DNA from: Paenibacillus sp. FSL W8-0426
Lineage (GTDB): Bacteria > Bacillota > Bacilli > Paenibacillales > Paenibacillaceae
NCBI RefSeq assembly: GCF_037969725.1
Contig: NZ_CP150203.1
Span: forward strand, 574,001 to 638,000
DNA length: 64,000 bases
Direction of reading: 5' to 3'
Below, one piece after another: positions 8,521 to 17,362 of the stretch. Below the pieces are notes generated by a model. That model saw only the letters and a list, made by a program, of their open reading frames with translations. It made no database searches and had not been told where the DNA came from. The position numbers and the translations under genes were made by a program. How positions within the stretch are numbered: position 1 is the stretch's first letter; each line of letters starts with the position of its first letter.

Positions 8521-8642
8521 ACAACCTGTAACTGGATGATATGGAAAATGTATATGTAGAGCGAGGCTACCTGTGAAAAGGGTGCAAGATGGTCATTAGA
8601 TTCATTGGTGTTATTAAATATGACATAAAGCGATGATATTAG

Positions 8643-8674
8643 TGCACAGCCGACAAACGGTTGTGCATTTTTTT
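8643..8674 (+). terminator. Rho-independent terminator after the PucR gene
   Basis: A 10-bp stem (TGCACAGCCG with CGGTTGTGCA, one G-U pair), a 5-base loop and seven T residues. The rest of the 309-bp gap 8521-8829 should hold the transporter promoter, but I could not place it. Confidence 0.8.
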
Positions 8675-8829
8675 AGCTGAATTGGACGTAGTTCGACCCT
8701 CTGAATCTATGTAAAATAAGCACAATTACTAAAGAAGAGACGATAATGGCGGGAATCTTGACATGACATTGTCTGCTCGACACAACATGACAGCAAAGTG
8801 AGGACAACAGAGGTAAAGGGGTTGATCGA

Positions 8830-9840
8830 TTGTTAGCTTATACGGTCCGAAGGTTGCTGCAGATGATCCCGGCACTGCTGGGCATCGTAGTCATTACGTT
8901 TATTCTGTCCAGGGTGCTGCCCGGGGACCCCGCGCTCGTGATGGCCGGGGAACAAGCGACCGATGACGTCATTAACCGGATTCGGCAAGACATGGGGCTG
9001 GACCAACCGTTATTCGTACAGTTTTTTACGTATGTATGGCAGCTGCTTCAGGGCGATCTGGGCTTCGCCTATCACACGGGCCATACGGTAGCGAGCGATT
9101 TCGCCTCGCGCTTCCCGGCAACGATTGAGCTGACGCTGGCCAGCATCGTAATCGCCATTTGCGTCGCCATTCCGGTGGGCATTATAGCGGCTACGAAAAA
9201 GGAATCCTTCATCGATCACATTTCCAGAGTATTTTCGTTGATTGGTGCTTGTGTACCGATTTTTTGGCTGGGTCTGCTGTTCATCTACATTTTCTACTCG
9301 ATTCTCGGTTGGGCACCTGCACCGATGGGCCGCATCAGCGGCGACCTGAATCCGCCGACCCATATTACCGGGATGTACGTACTGGATAGCCTGCTCAGTG
9401 GTGACATCGTTGCATTGAAAAGCAGCTTGGCCCATTTGTTGCTTCCGGCGATTTGCCTGAGCACGGGCACGATGGCCATCGTGGCCCGCATGACCCGTTC
9501 AAGCATGCTGGAAGTCGTCGGGCAGGATTACGTACGGACTGCGAGAGCAAAGGGGCTCAGCGAGGCTTCCGTCGTGGGCAGGCACTCCTTGATCAATGCC
9601 CTGATTCCGACGTTGACGGTGCTTGGCCTTCAATTTGGCGGATTGATGGGCGGAGCGGTCATTACAGAAACGATTTTTTCCTGGCCCGGGCTAGGCGGTT
9701 ACGTCACAGACTCGATTCTGGCTGCGGATTACGCGCCGATTCAAGCTTTTACACTCGTCAGTGCGATCCTGTTCTGTTGCATCAATCTGATCGTTGATCT
9801 GGTCTACGGCCTGATTGATCCGCGAATTCGTTATGAATAA
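8830..9840 (+). CDS. Peptide ABC transporter permease (DppB/OppB type)
   Basis: 336-residue integral membrane subunit of a dipeptide/oligopeptide/nickel-type importer. It opens with the family signature of an N-terminal helix followed by the FILSRVLPGDPA element, has about six membrane helices, and carries the EAA coupling loop near ARAKGLSEASVVGRHSLINA. The TTG start has AAAGGGG 8 bp upstream. First gene of a six-gene unit with its partner permease, binding protein, an M20 peptidase and two ATPases. Confidence 0.9.
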   Translation: MLAYTVRRLLQMIPALLGIVVITFILSRVLPGDPALVMAGEQATDDVINRIRQDMGLDQPLFVQFFTYVWQLLQGDLGFAYHTGHTVASDFASRFPATIELTLASIVIAICVAIPVGIIAATKKESFIDHISRVFSLIGACVPIFWLGLLFIYIFYSILGWAPAPMGRISGDLNPPTHITGMYVLDSLLSGDIVALKSSLAHLLLPAICLSTGTMAIVARMTRSSMLEVVGQDYVRTARAKGLSEASVVGRHSLINALIPTLTVLGLQFGGLMGGAVITETIFSWPGLGGYVTDSILAADYAPIQAFTLVSAILFCCINLIVDLVYGLIDPRIRYE

Positions 9841-9867
9841 AGATGCCGTGAAAGGAGGATACCCGCT

Positions 9868-10770
9868 GTGAATACTGCTGCGCCAACAACACTGGGAAGT
9901 TCAAAGCCGGTACAAGAAGCCGCTGCCAAACCCAAAACCTTTCTGCGGCTGCTGCTGCGCAATCGGCTTGCGGTCGTAGGCCTGACCTTTATCGTCATGT
10001 GGACGGTGATTGCGGCTGTCGCCCCTTGGATCGCGCCATATGATCCTTACGCAACAAACACTGCGGTTAAGCTGCAGGCCCCTTCCGGCGAGCATTGGTT
10101 CGGAACGGACAATTACGGCCGCGATATTCTGAGCCGCGTGCTCCATGGAGCACGCATCAGCATATGGACGGGCCTGATCGCCGTCGGCATTTCGTTTCTG
10201 ATCGGCGTTCCGCTCGGCGGAATCGCTGCCTACTATGGCGGTCGGATGGGGAACATCATTATGCGGCTGATGGATGTACTGCTGGCGTTCCCCTCCTTGG
10301 TCCTGTCGATGGCGATTGCGGCATCCATGGGCAACGGTTTGACCAGCGCAATGATCGCCGTCGGCGTTGTCGGCATTCCCGAGTTCGCCAGACTGATGTA
10401 TGGGCAGACGGTATCGCTGCGCGAGAAGGAATACGTCGAAGCCAGCCGGGCCATCGGGGTGAAGGATCGTACGATCCTGTTCCGCCACATTTTGCCCAAC
10501 GCGCTTGCGCCCTTGCTTGTGCAGGCCACACTCGGGATGGGTTTCGCGATTTTGACCGCATCAAGCCTCAGTTTCCTGGGGCTCGGCGTCAAGCCGCCAA
10601 CGGCCGAGTGGGGCGCGATGATCTCGGAAGGCCGCGAATACATTATTTCCGGTCAATGGTGGCTGGTGACTTTCCCGGGTCTCTCCATTGCAACTTCGAT
10701 TTTAGGCTTCAATTTGCTGGGAGACGGATTTAGGGATGTATTGGACCCAAGGTTGCGTTCGGGCAGATAG
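9868..10770 (+). CDS. Peptide ABC transporter permease (DppC/OppC type)
   Basis: 300-residue partner of the preceding permease. The N-terminal OppC_N segment (LLLRNRLAVVGLTFIV) is followed by HWFGTDNYGRDILSRVLHGA, a strong signature of this subunit, about six membrane helices, and the EAA loop EASRAIGVKDRTILFRHILP. The GTG start has AAAGGAGG upstream and lies 27 bp after the previous stop. A 363-bp gap follows before the binding protein. Confidence 0.9.
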   Translation: MNTAAPTTLGSSKPVQEAAAKPKTFLRLLLRNRLAVVGLTFIVMWTVIAAVAPWIAPYDPYATNTAVKLQAPSGEHWFGTDNYGRDILSRVLHGARISIWTGLIAVGISFLIGVPLGGIAAYYGGRMGNIIMRLMDVLLAFPSLVLSMAIAASMGNGLTSAMIAVGVVGIPEFARLMYGQTVSLREKEYVEASRAIGVKDRTILFRHILPNALAPLLVQATLGMGFAILTASSLSFLGLGVKPPTAEWGAMISEGREYIISGQWWLVTFPGLSIATSILGFNLLGDGFRDVLDPRLRSGR

Positions 10771-11043
10771 AGGGGAATTATCGCGGGTTCGCAACATGCT
10801 GCTTGCTTGGACCTGCTTGAAGTCCCTGAACCTTGCTCGTTGAATATGAATTTCAAGACGTGGATTGTACCGGTTGATATGCATGTTGGAGACTTGCGTC
10901 TTCGAGGCATACATCCGGAACCACGGCTGGGGCTCTGCGAGGATGGAGCGGGGAGGTGTATAACCTCTTACTCTATTTAAGCACCGCAACAACGCTTCAC
11001 AGTTTTAAATATAAAGGCGTAGAGAGAATTCAACCTGCTGTAA

Positions 11044-11093
11044 TGCAGCCAGGATTGGGATGCGGGCGTGACCCGCGAATCCGACCTGGCTGC
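11044..11093 (+). other. Strong stem-loop before the binding-protein gene
   Basis: TGCAGCCAGG (11044-11053) pairs perfectly with 11084-11093, and GCGGG/CCCGC pair inside, giving a long, nearly continuous stem. No T-run follows, so it is not a terminator. It starts 90 bp before the binding-protein ATG, in the 363-bp gap 10771-11133. It may be a 5' mRNA stabiliser or processing site. The remainder of the gap shows only a small inverted repeat at 10953-10967. Confidence 0.5.
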
Positions 11094-11133
11094 AGTCCAA
11101 TCAAGAGATGGTCCAAATGGGGAGGAAACAGAC

Positions 11134-12717
11134 ATGAACAAACGCAAATGGTTTTCTGCAATGATTGCCCTTACCGTCGTGCTCAGCGGCTGTGCCAGCA
11201 ATGCGAACCAGCAACCGGCAGCAACGGGCACGGGAGAGACAACAAAACCCGCACCAACCTTGACAGTGGCTTATTCAGAGGGCGGAACAACGATGGATCC
11301 GGCAGAAGCCAACGATTTAACCTCGGATACGCTGGTACTCGCTACTTATGATCAGTTGGTCACTTACGGGGTGAAAACGGTCGATGGCGGAGAAGTGGCC
11401 GATACCGAGAACATCCAGCCGATGTTGGCGGAGAGCTGGGACGTGTCTGACGACAACGCGACGTACACATTCAAGCTCAAAAGCGGCGTGACGTTCCAAA
11501 GCGGAAATCCGGTGAACGCGGATGCGGTCGTATATTCATTTGAACGGGTGAAAAATTCAAGCTCGGGCAGCTTTCTGTACGGCATGGCCGATATCAAAAG
11601 CGTGACCAAGATCGACGATTCGACCGTCGAAATCGCGCTGAACAAGCCAAACCACATGTTTACCCAAATCATTGCCATGTACACCTTCTCCATCGTGGAC
11701 CAAAAGCTGGTCGAGGAGAAAGGTGATGAATATCTCAAGACCAATGCGGCCGGTTCCGGACCATTCTCCCTTGAAAAGTGGGATCCGGCGAGCGAGGCCG
11801 TATTCCAAGCCAACAACGATTACTGGCAGGGAGCGCCTCAGCTGGGCAAAGTCACGCTGAAATTCACGAAAGAAGCGTCCAACCGGGTACTGCTGCTGAA
11901 CAAGGGCGACGTGGATATGGCGATTGAAATTCCTCCCAAAGACGTAACGGCCTTGCAGGAAAACAGCGATCTAACGATTGCCTCCAATGCGAGTAACCGA
12001 ATTCTGTTCTTTGCAATGAATAACAATGTAAAGCCGTTCGACAACGAAAAGGTGCGGCAGGCCATCTCATACGCCATTCCTTATGACCAACTGATCAATG
12101 ACGTCATGTATGGACAAGCCAAAACGATGAAGAGTGCGGTGGCGAGCAATACGCCGGGATACACGGATGCGGGTTACGTCTACGAATACAATCTCGACAA
12201 AGCCAAACAATTGCTGGCCGAAGCCGGATATGCAGACGGATTCAGTTTTGACTTCACGCTGGGCTCGGGCTTTGACGATTGGGAATACGACGCCGTATTG
12301 ATTCAGGCCGAGCTTGCCAAAATCGGCGTCACGATGAACATCAACAAGGTGGCGCGTGCGCAGTTCCTTGAACAGCAAAAAGAAGGCAACCTGGTATCTT
12401 ATATTTCCAAATGGACCTCCTTTGTCAATGATCCTGGTTACCATCTCGGCTTCCTGCTCTATGGCGAAGGTTCCTCCAACTATATTCACTACAACAATGC
12501 GGAAGTGAACAAGCTGTGGGAGGAAGCCGGTGCCGAGCCGGATGCGGATAAACGTAACGAACTGTACGGAAAGGCGCAGGAAATCATTACAACGGAAGCG
12601 CCTTGGGCGTACTTGTACGAGTACAATCGCGTCGTGGGCATGAACAACAAGATCAGCGGATACGTGTATTACCCGGATGAAGTGCTGCGCTTCTATCCGC
12701 TTAGCAAAGGCGAATAA
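11134..12717 (+). CDS. Peptide ABC transporter substrate-binding lipoprotein (DppA/OppA type)
   Basis: 527 residues. A lipoprotein signal peptide ends in VLSGC, with the acylated cysteine near residue 20, and a Family 5 extracellular solute-binding domain fills the rest (TLTVAYSEGGTTMDPAEAND at the start, the typical YTFKLKSGVTFQSGNPVNA element near 110). GGGGAGGAAA lies upstream of the ATG; an in-frame start at 11068 would bury the signal peptide and lacks such a site. It captures peptides outside the membrane for the DppBC pore. Stem-loops on both sides suggest it is expressed more strongly than its operon partners. Confidence 0.9.
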   Translation: MNKRKWFSAMIALTVVLSGCASNANQQPAATGTGETTKPAPTLTVAYSEGGTTMDPAEANDLTSDTLVLATYDQLVTYGVKTVDGGEVADTENIQPMLAESWDVSDDNATYTFKLKSGVTFQSGNPVNADAVVYSFERVKNSSSGSFLYGMADIKSVTKIDDSTVEIALNKPNHMFTQIIAMYTFSIVDQKLVEEKGDEYLKTNAAGSGPFSLEKWDPASEAVFQANNDYWQGAPQLGKVTLKFTKEASNRVLLLNKGDVDMAIEIPPKDVTALQENSDLTIASNASNRILFFAMNNNVKPFDNEKVRQAISYAIPYDQLINDVMYGQAKTMKSAVASNTPGYTDAGYVYEYNLDKAKQLLAEAGYADGFSFDFTLGSGFDDWEYDAVLIQAELAKIGVTMNINKVARAQFLEQQKEGNLVSYISKWTSFVNDPGYHLGFLLYGEGSSNYIHYNNAEVNKLWEEAGAEPDADKRNELYGKAQEIITTEAPWAYLYEYNRVVGMNNKISGYVYYPDEVLRFYPLSKGE

Positions 12718-12736
12718 GAAGGCAGCGAAAGCGGAC

Positions 12737-12763
12737 GGGAGACAGGCGGACAGCCTGTCTTCC
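12737..12763 (+). other. Stem-loop after the binding-protein gene
   Basis: An 11-bp stem (GGGAGACAGGC with GCCTGTCTTCC, one G-U pair) and a 5-base loop, 20 bp after the stop codon and without a T-run. With the stem-loop at 11044-11093 it brackets the binding-protein gene, as a 3' stabiliser would. Confidence 0.5.
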
Positions 12764-12825
12764 GACCATTTGCCGCATGTCCTTGCTTGCATAACCATAT
12801 CGGAAATACGGAGAGGAGCCTGACC

Positions 12826-14148
12826 ATGATGGATTGGAAAAAGAAAGTGCTGGATGCGATCGAGGAAAATCAGGACGAGTTGCTTGAGCTGTGCTCCAAG
12901 CTCATTCAGTTCCCGACCGAAAACCCGCCGGGAGATTCCCGGGAAATTAGCGCGTTTATCATCGAATACCTGCATCAGGCCGGGATCGGCACCAAGGTGC
13001 ACGCAGCAACGGAAACGATGCTGAACCTGGTCTCCACGCTGAAGGGCACAGGCGAAGGGGACGAAGGAAAACATCTGATCTTCTGTGGTCACACGGACGT
13101 TGTTCCTGCGGGCGATTTATCCCGTTGGGATTTCGATCCGTTCGGCGGCGAAATTCGGGACGGGTACATGCTTGGACGCGGAGCTTCTGACATGAAAGGC
13201 GGGCTGGCCGGCCTGATATTCGCCACAGCAGTCCTGGCCAAGCTGGGCGTACCGCTTCGCGGTGATCTGTCGCTCATGATCGTGCCGGACGAGGAGACCG
13301 GCGGGGATCTGGGGGTGCCTTGGGTACTGGAACGCGGGCTTGCCACCGGAACGGCGGCTGTCATTGCCGAACCGTCCAGTCCACAGCATCCGACGATCGG
13401 ACAGAAGGGCAGCTGCTGGTTCGAATTTACGGTGGAAGGCACGCCAGGCCATGGCAGCTTGTCTCCGGTCGTGGGAGAGAACGCCATCGTAAAGGCGGCG
13501 AAAGGCATCGAGGCGCTGCAGCGGTTGTGGGATATCAAACCAAACATCCCTGAAGAAGTGAAAGAGATCATCGGCATTTCGCAGCACTATGCGAAGGAAC
13601 GAGAGCAGGCGGGGCTGGCTTATCAGGTATTCGATCACGTGACGGTGAACATCGGAACCATTACGGGCGGTACCAAGGTCAACGTGGTGGCTGATCGCTG
13701 CACGGTGCAAGTGGATTCGCGGGTACCGTTCGGCGTTGATTACCGTGACGTTCTGGACCGGGCTCGCTCCCTGCTGCTCGAAGCAGGCATCGAATCGGAG
13801 CTGAAGCCGTTCGGTTTTCAAGGAAACGCCAACTGGACTCCACCGCATGAACCGATCGTAAGCCAACTGGTCGAGAGCATTGAAGAGGTGAGTGGCGAAG
13901 AAGCATACGGCGTGCTGCAATGGGCTTCGAGCGATGCGCGTCATTTCCGCAACCACAACATTCCTGTACTGCAATACGGCCCTGCCGAGTTGTCGACCAT
14001 CCATAATTTCAACGAAAAGGCGCCGGTATGGCAAATTATCCAGTGTGCCAAGGTGTACGCGCTTAGTGCGCTCAAATATCTCGGCGTCGAAGGCATGCAA
14101 GATTCAGATCGGTCCGTATCTGCAGCCTCGAAAGTTTCTTCGTCATAA
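12826..14148 (+). CDS. M20 family metallopeptidase (ArgE/DapE-like)
   Basis: 440 residues of the ArgE/DapE/ACY1/CPG2 family. Di-zinc ligands are seen in order: H89 in CGHTDVVP with the catalytic D91, D122 in GRGASDMKGG, and the E156-E157 pair in VPDEETGG. The dimerisation insert lies in the middle (KGSCWFEFTVEGTPGHGS). GAGAGGAG lies 7 bp before the ATG; an in-frame ATG at 12787 has no such site. Encoded inside the peptide-transporter operon, it probably hydrolyses the imported dipeptide or N-acyl amino acid. Confidence 0.88.
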   Translation: MMDWKKKVLDAIEENQDELLELCSKLIQFPTENPPGDSREISAFIIEYLHQAGIGTKVHAATETMLNLVSTLKGTGEGDEGKHLIFCGHTDVVPAGDLSRWDFDPFGGEIRDGYMLGRGASDMKGGLAGLIFATAVLAKLGVPLRGDLSLMIVPDEETGGDLGVPWVLERGLATGTAAVIAEPSSPQHPTIGQKGSCWFEFTVEGTPGHGSLSPVVGENAIVKAAKGIEALQRLWDIKPNIPEEVKEIIGISQHYAKEREQAGLAYQVFDHVTVNIGTITGGTKVNVVADRCTVQVDSRVPFGVDYRDVLDRARSLLLEAGIESELKPFGFQGNANWTPPHEPIVSQLVESIEEVSGEEAYGVLQWASSDARHFRNHNIPVLQYGPAELSTIHNFNEKAPVWQIIQCAKVYALSALKYLGVEGMQDSDRSVSAASKVSSS

Positions 14149-14202
14149 ATCGTATCTTCGTCATCATTAAGCATTTCATCATCGAATTGGGAGGGGAATA
14201 AC

Positions 14203-15183
14203 ATGACTGCACTGCTCGAAGTGGCGGATCTGCGAACGGAATTCATCACGGACCGAGGAGTTATTCGCGCCGTGGACGGGGTGAGCTTGTCTGTGCGTCA
14301 GGGAGAGACGCTGGGCATTGTCGGCGAATCAGGTTGCGGCAAAAGCATTACCTCGTTGTCGATCATGCAGCTTCTGCCCAAACGCATCGGCCGCGTCGCT
14401 TCCGGCGAGGTTCGCTTTCAGGGCAAGGACATGCTTAAACTGTCCGGTCGGGAAATCCGGAAGATCCGGGGTAACCGGATGGCGATGATTTTTCAGGAAC
14501 CGATGACCTCGCTGAATCCAGTGTTCAAGATTGGCAAGCAAATATCGGAGTCGGCGCGGTATCACCTGAAACTGGGCAAAAGAGAAGCCTGGGAACGTTC
14601 GGTCGACATGCTGCGCAAAGTGGGGATTCCCCGTCCCGAGAAAATCGCGGACCAATATCCGCATCAGTTGTCTGGCGGCATGCGCCAGCGGGTCATGATT
14701 GCCATGGCCATGGTGTGCAATCCGCAATTGCTGATCGCCGACGAACCGACCACGGCACTCGACGTGACGATTCAGGCACAGATCCTCGACCTGATGCGCG
14801 AACTGCAACAGACCGAGAACATGGCGATTGTAATGATCACCCATGACCTTGGTGTCGTAGCCGAAATGTGCGACCGAGTCATGGTGATGTATGCGGGACA
14901 AGTGGTCGAAGAGACCGATGTCAAGACGTTGTTCTCCGATCCGAAGCATCCGTACACCCGCGGGCTTCTGGCTTCGTTGCCGCAGCTCGCCGGCGATCAG
15001 GACAGGCTTTCTTCTATCCCGGGGCAGGTTCCGAATCCGGCACAGATGCCTGCAGGCTGCCGTTTCGCTCCGCGTTGCCCGGTGAGGGAAGAGCGGTGTG
15101 AACGGGTACAGCCCGAATTGCTGGAAACCGTACCCGGACACCGCTGCCGTTGTTTGCTTCAACAGGAAGGGGGATTGCAATGA
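14203..15183 (+). CDS. Peptide ABC transporter ATPase (DppD/OppD type)
   Basis: 326 residues. Walker A GESGCGKS (41-48), signature LSGGMRQRV, Walker [14 protein letters not shown], and the C-terminal oligopeptide-transporter extension with the Cys motif [15 protein letters not shown] that binds an iron-sulfur cluster in some homologues. GGGAGGGG lies before the ATG. Its stop overlaps the start of the next gene (ATGA), showing translational coupling of the two ATPases. Confidence 0.92.
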   Translation: MTALLEVADLRTEFITDRGVIRAVDGVSLSVRQGETLGIVGESGCGKSITSLSIMQLLPKRIGRVASGEVRFQGKDMLKLSGREIRKIRGNRMAMIFQEPMTSLNPVFKIGKQISESARYHLKLGKREAWERSVDMLRKVGIPRPEKIADQYPHQLSGGMRQRVMIAMAMVCNPQLLIADEPTTALDVTIQAQILDLMRELQQTENMAIVMITHDLGVVAEMCDRVMVMYAGQVVEETDVKTLFSDPKHPYTRGLLASLPQLAGDQDRLSSIPGQVPNPAQMPAGCRFAPRCPVREERCERVQPELLETVPGHRCRCLLQQEGGLQ

Positions 15184-16142
15184 GCGCCATTTTGGAAGTT
15201 CGCGATCTGAAAAAGCATTATCCGATCCGTAAAGGTTTGTTATCGAAACAGGTCGGCGCGGTAAAAGCCGTGGACGGCGTAACCTTGACGGTGGAACGTG
15301 GCGAGACGCTTGCTGTGGTGGGTGAATCGGGCTGCGGCAAATCAACGACGGGACGTGCCATTCTGCGTTTGATCGAACCGACGGACGGCGAGGTGTTCTT
15401 CGAAGGAAAGGACGTGCGCAAGCTGGCACCGGAGCAATTGCGGCGTTTCCGCACCGATATGCAGATGGTGTTCCAGGACCCGTATGCATCGCTTGATCCG
15501 CGTTGGACCGTGCAGCGTACGCTGGAGGAGCCATTGCTGACCCATCACAAGCTGGGAAAAAACGAACTGAAAACCCGGATCGAAGAGCTGATGGAAGTCG
15601 TCGGGTTATCCCCATATCAAGCCCATCGGTTTCCGCACGAATTCTCGGGCGGGCAAAGGCAGCGGATTGGCATTGCGCGCGCGCTGGCGCTCAATCCGAA
15701 GTTCATCGTATGCGACGAGCCTGTTTCGGCGCTGGACGTATCCATACAGGCCCAGGTATTGAACCTCATGCAAGACCTGCAGGAACAGTTCGGCCTGACC
15801 TATATGTTCATCTCGCATGACTTGTCCGTCGTTAAATTCATCAGCGACCGCGTGGCGGTCATGTACCTTGGCAAAGTCGTTGAGCTTGCGCCTACGGCAG
15901 AGCTGTTCTCCGAGGCACTCCATCCCTATACCAAAGCGTTGATGTCTGCCGTCCCTGTTCCTGATCCCGAAGCAAAAAAAGACCGCATCGTACTGGGCGG
16001 CGACGTGCCCAACCCTGAGAATCCGCCAACTGGCTGCACGTTTCATCCCCGTTGTCCTTATGTCAAAGAAGAATGCCGCTCTGCGATTCCGGAGCTGCGG
16101 GAGATTTCCCCGGGCCGTCAGGTGGCGTGCCATTTGTATTAG
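15180..16142 (+). CDS. Peptide ABC transporter ATPase (DppF/OppF type)
   Basis: 320 residues. Walker [18 protein letters not shown], signature [15 protein letters not shown], Walker [14 protein letters not shown], and the C-terminal [14 protein letters not shown] motif of the family. The ATG at 15180 overlaps the previous stop and has AAGGGGG upstream; an in-frame start at 15150 would lie inside the previous gene without benefit. It forms the heterodimeric motor with the preceding protein. A terminator follows directly. Confidence 0.92.
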   Translation: MSAILEVRDLKKHYPIRKGLLSKQVGAVKAVDGVTLTVERGETLAVVGESGCGKSTTGRAILRLIEPTDGEVFFEGKDVRKLAPEQLRRFRTDMQMVFQDPYASLDPRWTVQRTLEEPLLTHHKLGKNELKTRIEELMEVVGLSPYQAHRFPHEFSGGQRQRIGIARALALNPKFIVCDEPVSALDVSIQAQVLNLMQDLQEQFGLTYMFISHDLSVVKFISDRVAVMYLGKVVELAPTAELFSEALHPYTKALMSAVPVPDPEAKKDRIVLGGDVPNPENPPTGCTFHPRCPYVKEECRSAIPELREISPGRQVACHLY

Positions 16143-16147
16143 CAAGG

Positions 16148-16181
16148 AAAACCGTTCGCGTTATGCGCTGGACGGTTTTTT
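16148..16181 (+). terminator. Rho-independent terminator of the peptide-transporter operon
   Basis: AAAACCGT pairs with ACGGTTTT across a partly paired loop and is followed by a T-run. It begins 6 bp after the stop of the last ATPase gene. Confidence 0.75.
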
Positions 16182-16306
16182 GGTTATTGATCGTATCGGT
16201 TTTTTTATGTTCTGGAGGCTGAGACGATGTAAAAGAAGAAGAAGGGGCTTTTAGCCTAGTTTCTTATAATATATGTCGATGATAACTTAGAGAACAAATA
16301 CACAGG

Positions 16307-16471
16307 TTATGCACATGATTTAAATACATATGCACATATATCAACAGGTTTATTCACAGGTTGTGGGTAATTGTGCACAAGTTATTCACAATCCGGGGTT
16401 ATTGATACAAAAATATAGTGTTTTTCCGAGTGATATGGGGACAAGCAGAGTGAAATTGAGTGTTATCCACA
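16307..16471 (+). repeat. Second cluster of DnaA-box-like 9-mers, with one exact DnaA box
   Basis: TTATGCACA (16307-16315), TTATTCACA (16350-16358 and 16382-16390), TTACCCACA on the minus strand (16362-16370) and an exact TTATCCACA (16463-16471), with weaker copies between. It fills most of the 518-bp gap between the peptide transporter and pyrK. The rest of the gap is AT-rich without a clear gene. Confidence 0.55.
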
Positions 16472-16660
16472 GAAAAATGGGAAGTTGCCGTTGTCCCATG
16501 AGAGAAAAATAACGGACCCGCCTTTGGAACTGGTTGTAGCAAGAGATGTCGAATGATGTAAGGAACATATTGGATCGGTGAACGGTGTTCACTTATGAGG
16601 AACGTCACGTAAACTTGGCCGGTTATGCGATATAGTGGGTGGTTAATGGGGAGGGATGGT

Positions 16661-17362
16661 ATGGCGAAGTTGATTTCCAATGAGGCGATTGTTCCGGATG
16701 TTCATGTTATGAAGGTAGAAGGGAGCTTCGAGGGCAGGATGGGGCAGTTTTATATGCTGCGCGGCCGGCACGGTTTCCCGCTGCTTGCGAGGCCGATCAG
16801 CATATATGATATCGCGAAGGAGCACATTTCCTTTTTGTATCGGGTGGTTGGCGAAGGGACGCGCATATTTGCCCGGATGCAGCCAGGGGAGGAATTGGAC
16901 CTGGAGGGACCGTTCGGCAACGGTTTTCCGCAAGTGGACGGAAGCTTGGCGCTGATCGGCGGGGGAATGGGAACAGCTCCGCTGCTGCTTGCCGCCAAAC
17001 GATATCCGGATGCCCACGTGTATCTGGGATTCGCGGAGCAAGCTTTCGGCGTTGAAGCATTCGAGGCAGCATCGTTGTCCGTAGCCGTTCAAATCGGGGG
17101 AAGTATCATCGAACGGGTTGATCCGGCACATTATGCGAACATGTTTGCCTGTGGACCGGCCCCGATGCTAGGGGCGCTTGCCCGCAAAACGGCGAATACG
17201 CCGGCAAGGCTGTATATTTCCGTTGAACAGCATATGGCATGCGGGATCGGTGCCTGTCTCGGATGCACGATCCATACTGCCGCGGGCAGCCGCAGAGTAT
17301 GCAAGGAAGGTCCGGTTTTTCCAATCGGGGAGGTGGGACTGCATGAGTTCTTTGGCATGTAA
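16661..17362 (+). CDS. pyrK: Dihydroorotate dehydrogenase B, electron-transfer subunit
   Basis: 233 residues, FNR-like FAD/NAD domain plus a 2Fe-2S site. FAD-binding motif RPISIYD (about 43-49), NAD-domain motif LIGGGMGTAPLL, and the C-terminal cluster ligands C-x4-C-x2-C-x11-C in CGIGACLGCTIHTAAGS and the following VC. It passes electrons from the PyrD flavin to NAD in pyrimidine synthesis. The ATG at 16661 has GGGGAGGG upstream and gives the normal N-terminus; an in-frame start at 16625 adds 12 unneeded residues. It overlaps pyrD by 20 bp. No other pyr gene is near. Confidence 0.9.
   Translation: MAKLISNEAIVPDVHVMKVEGSFEGRMGQFYMLRGRHGFPLLARPISIYDIAKEHISFLYRVVGEGTRIFARMQPGEELDLEGPFGNGFPQVDGSLALIGGGMGTAPLLLAAKRYPDAHVYLGFAEQAFGVEAFEAASLSVAVQIGGSIIERVDPAHYANMFACGPAPMLGALARKTANTPARLYISVEQHMACGIGACLGCTIHTAAGSRRVCKEGPVFPIGEVGLHEFFGM

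Noticed and set aside
14329..15615. A long minus-strand frame of 428 codons.
   Set aside because: It mirrors both ATPase genes and lacks any motif; the ATPases are certain.
5781..16471. Chromosomal or plasmid replication origin at the DnaA-box clusters.
   Set aside because: No dnaA, dnaN, repA or AT-rich unwinding region is nearby, and the boxes are mostly one base off consensus.
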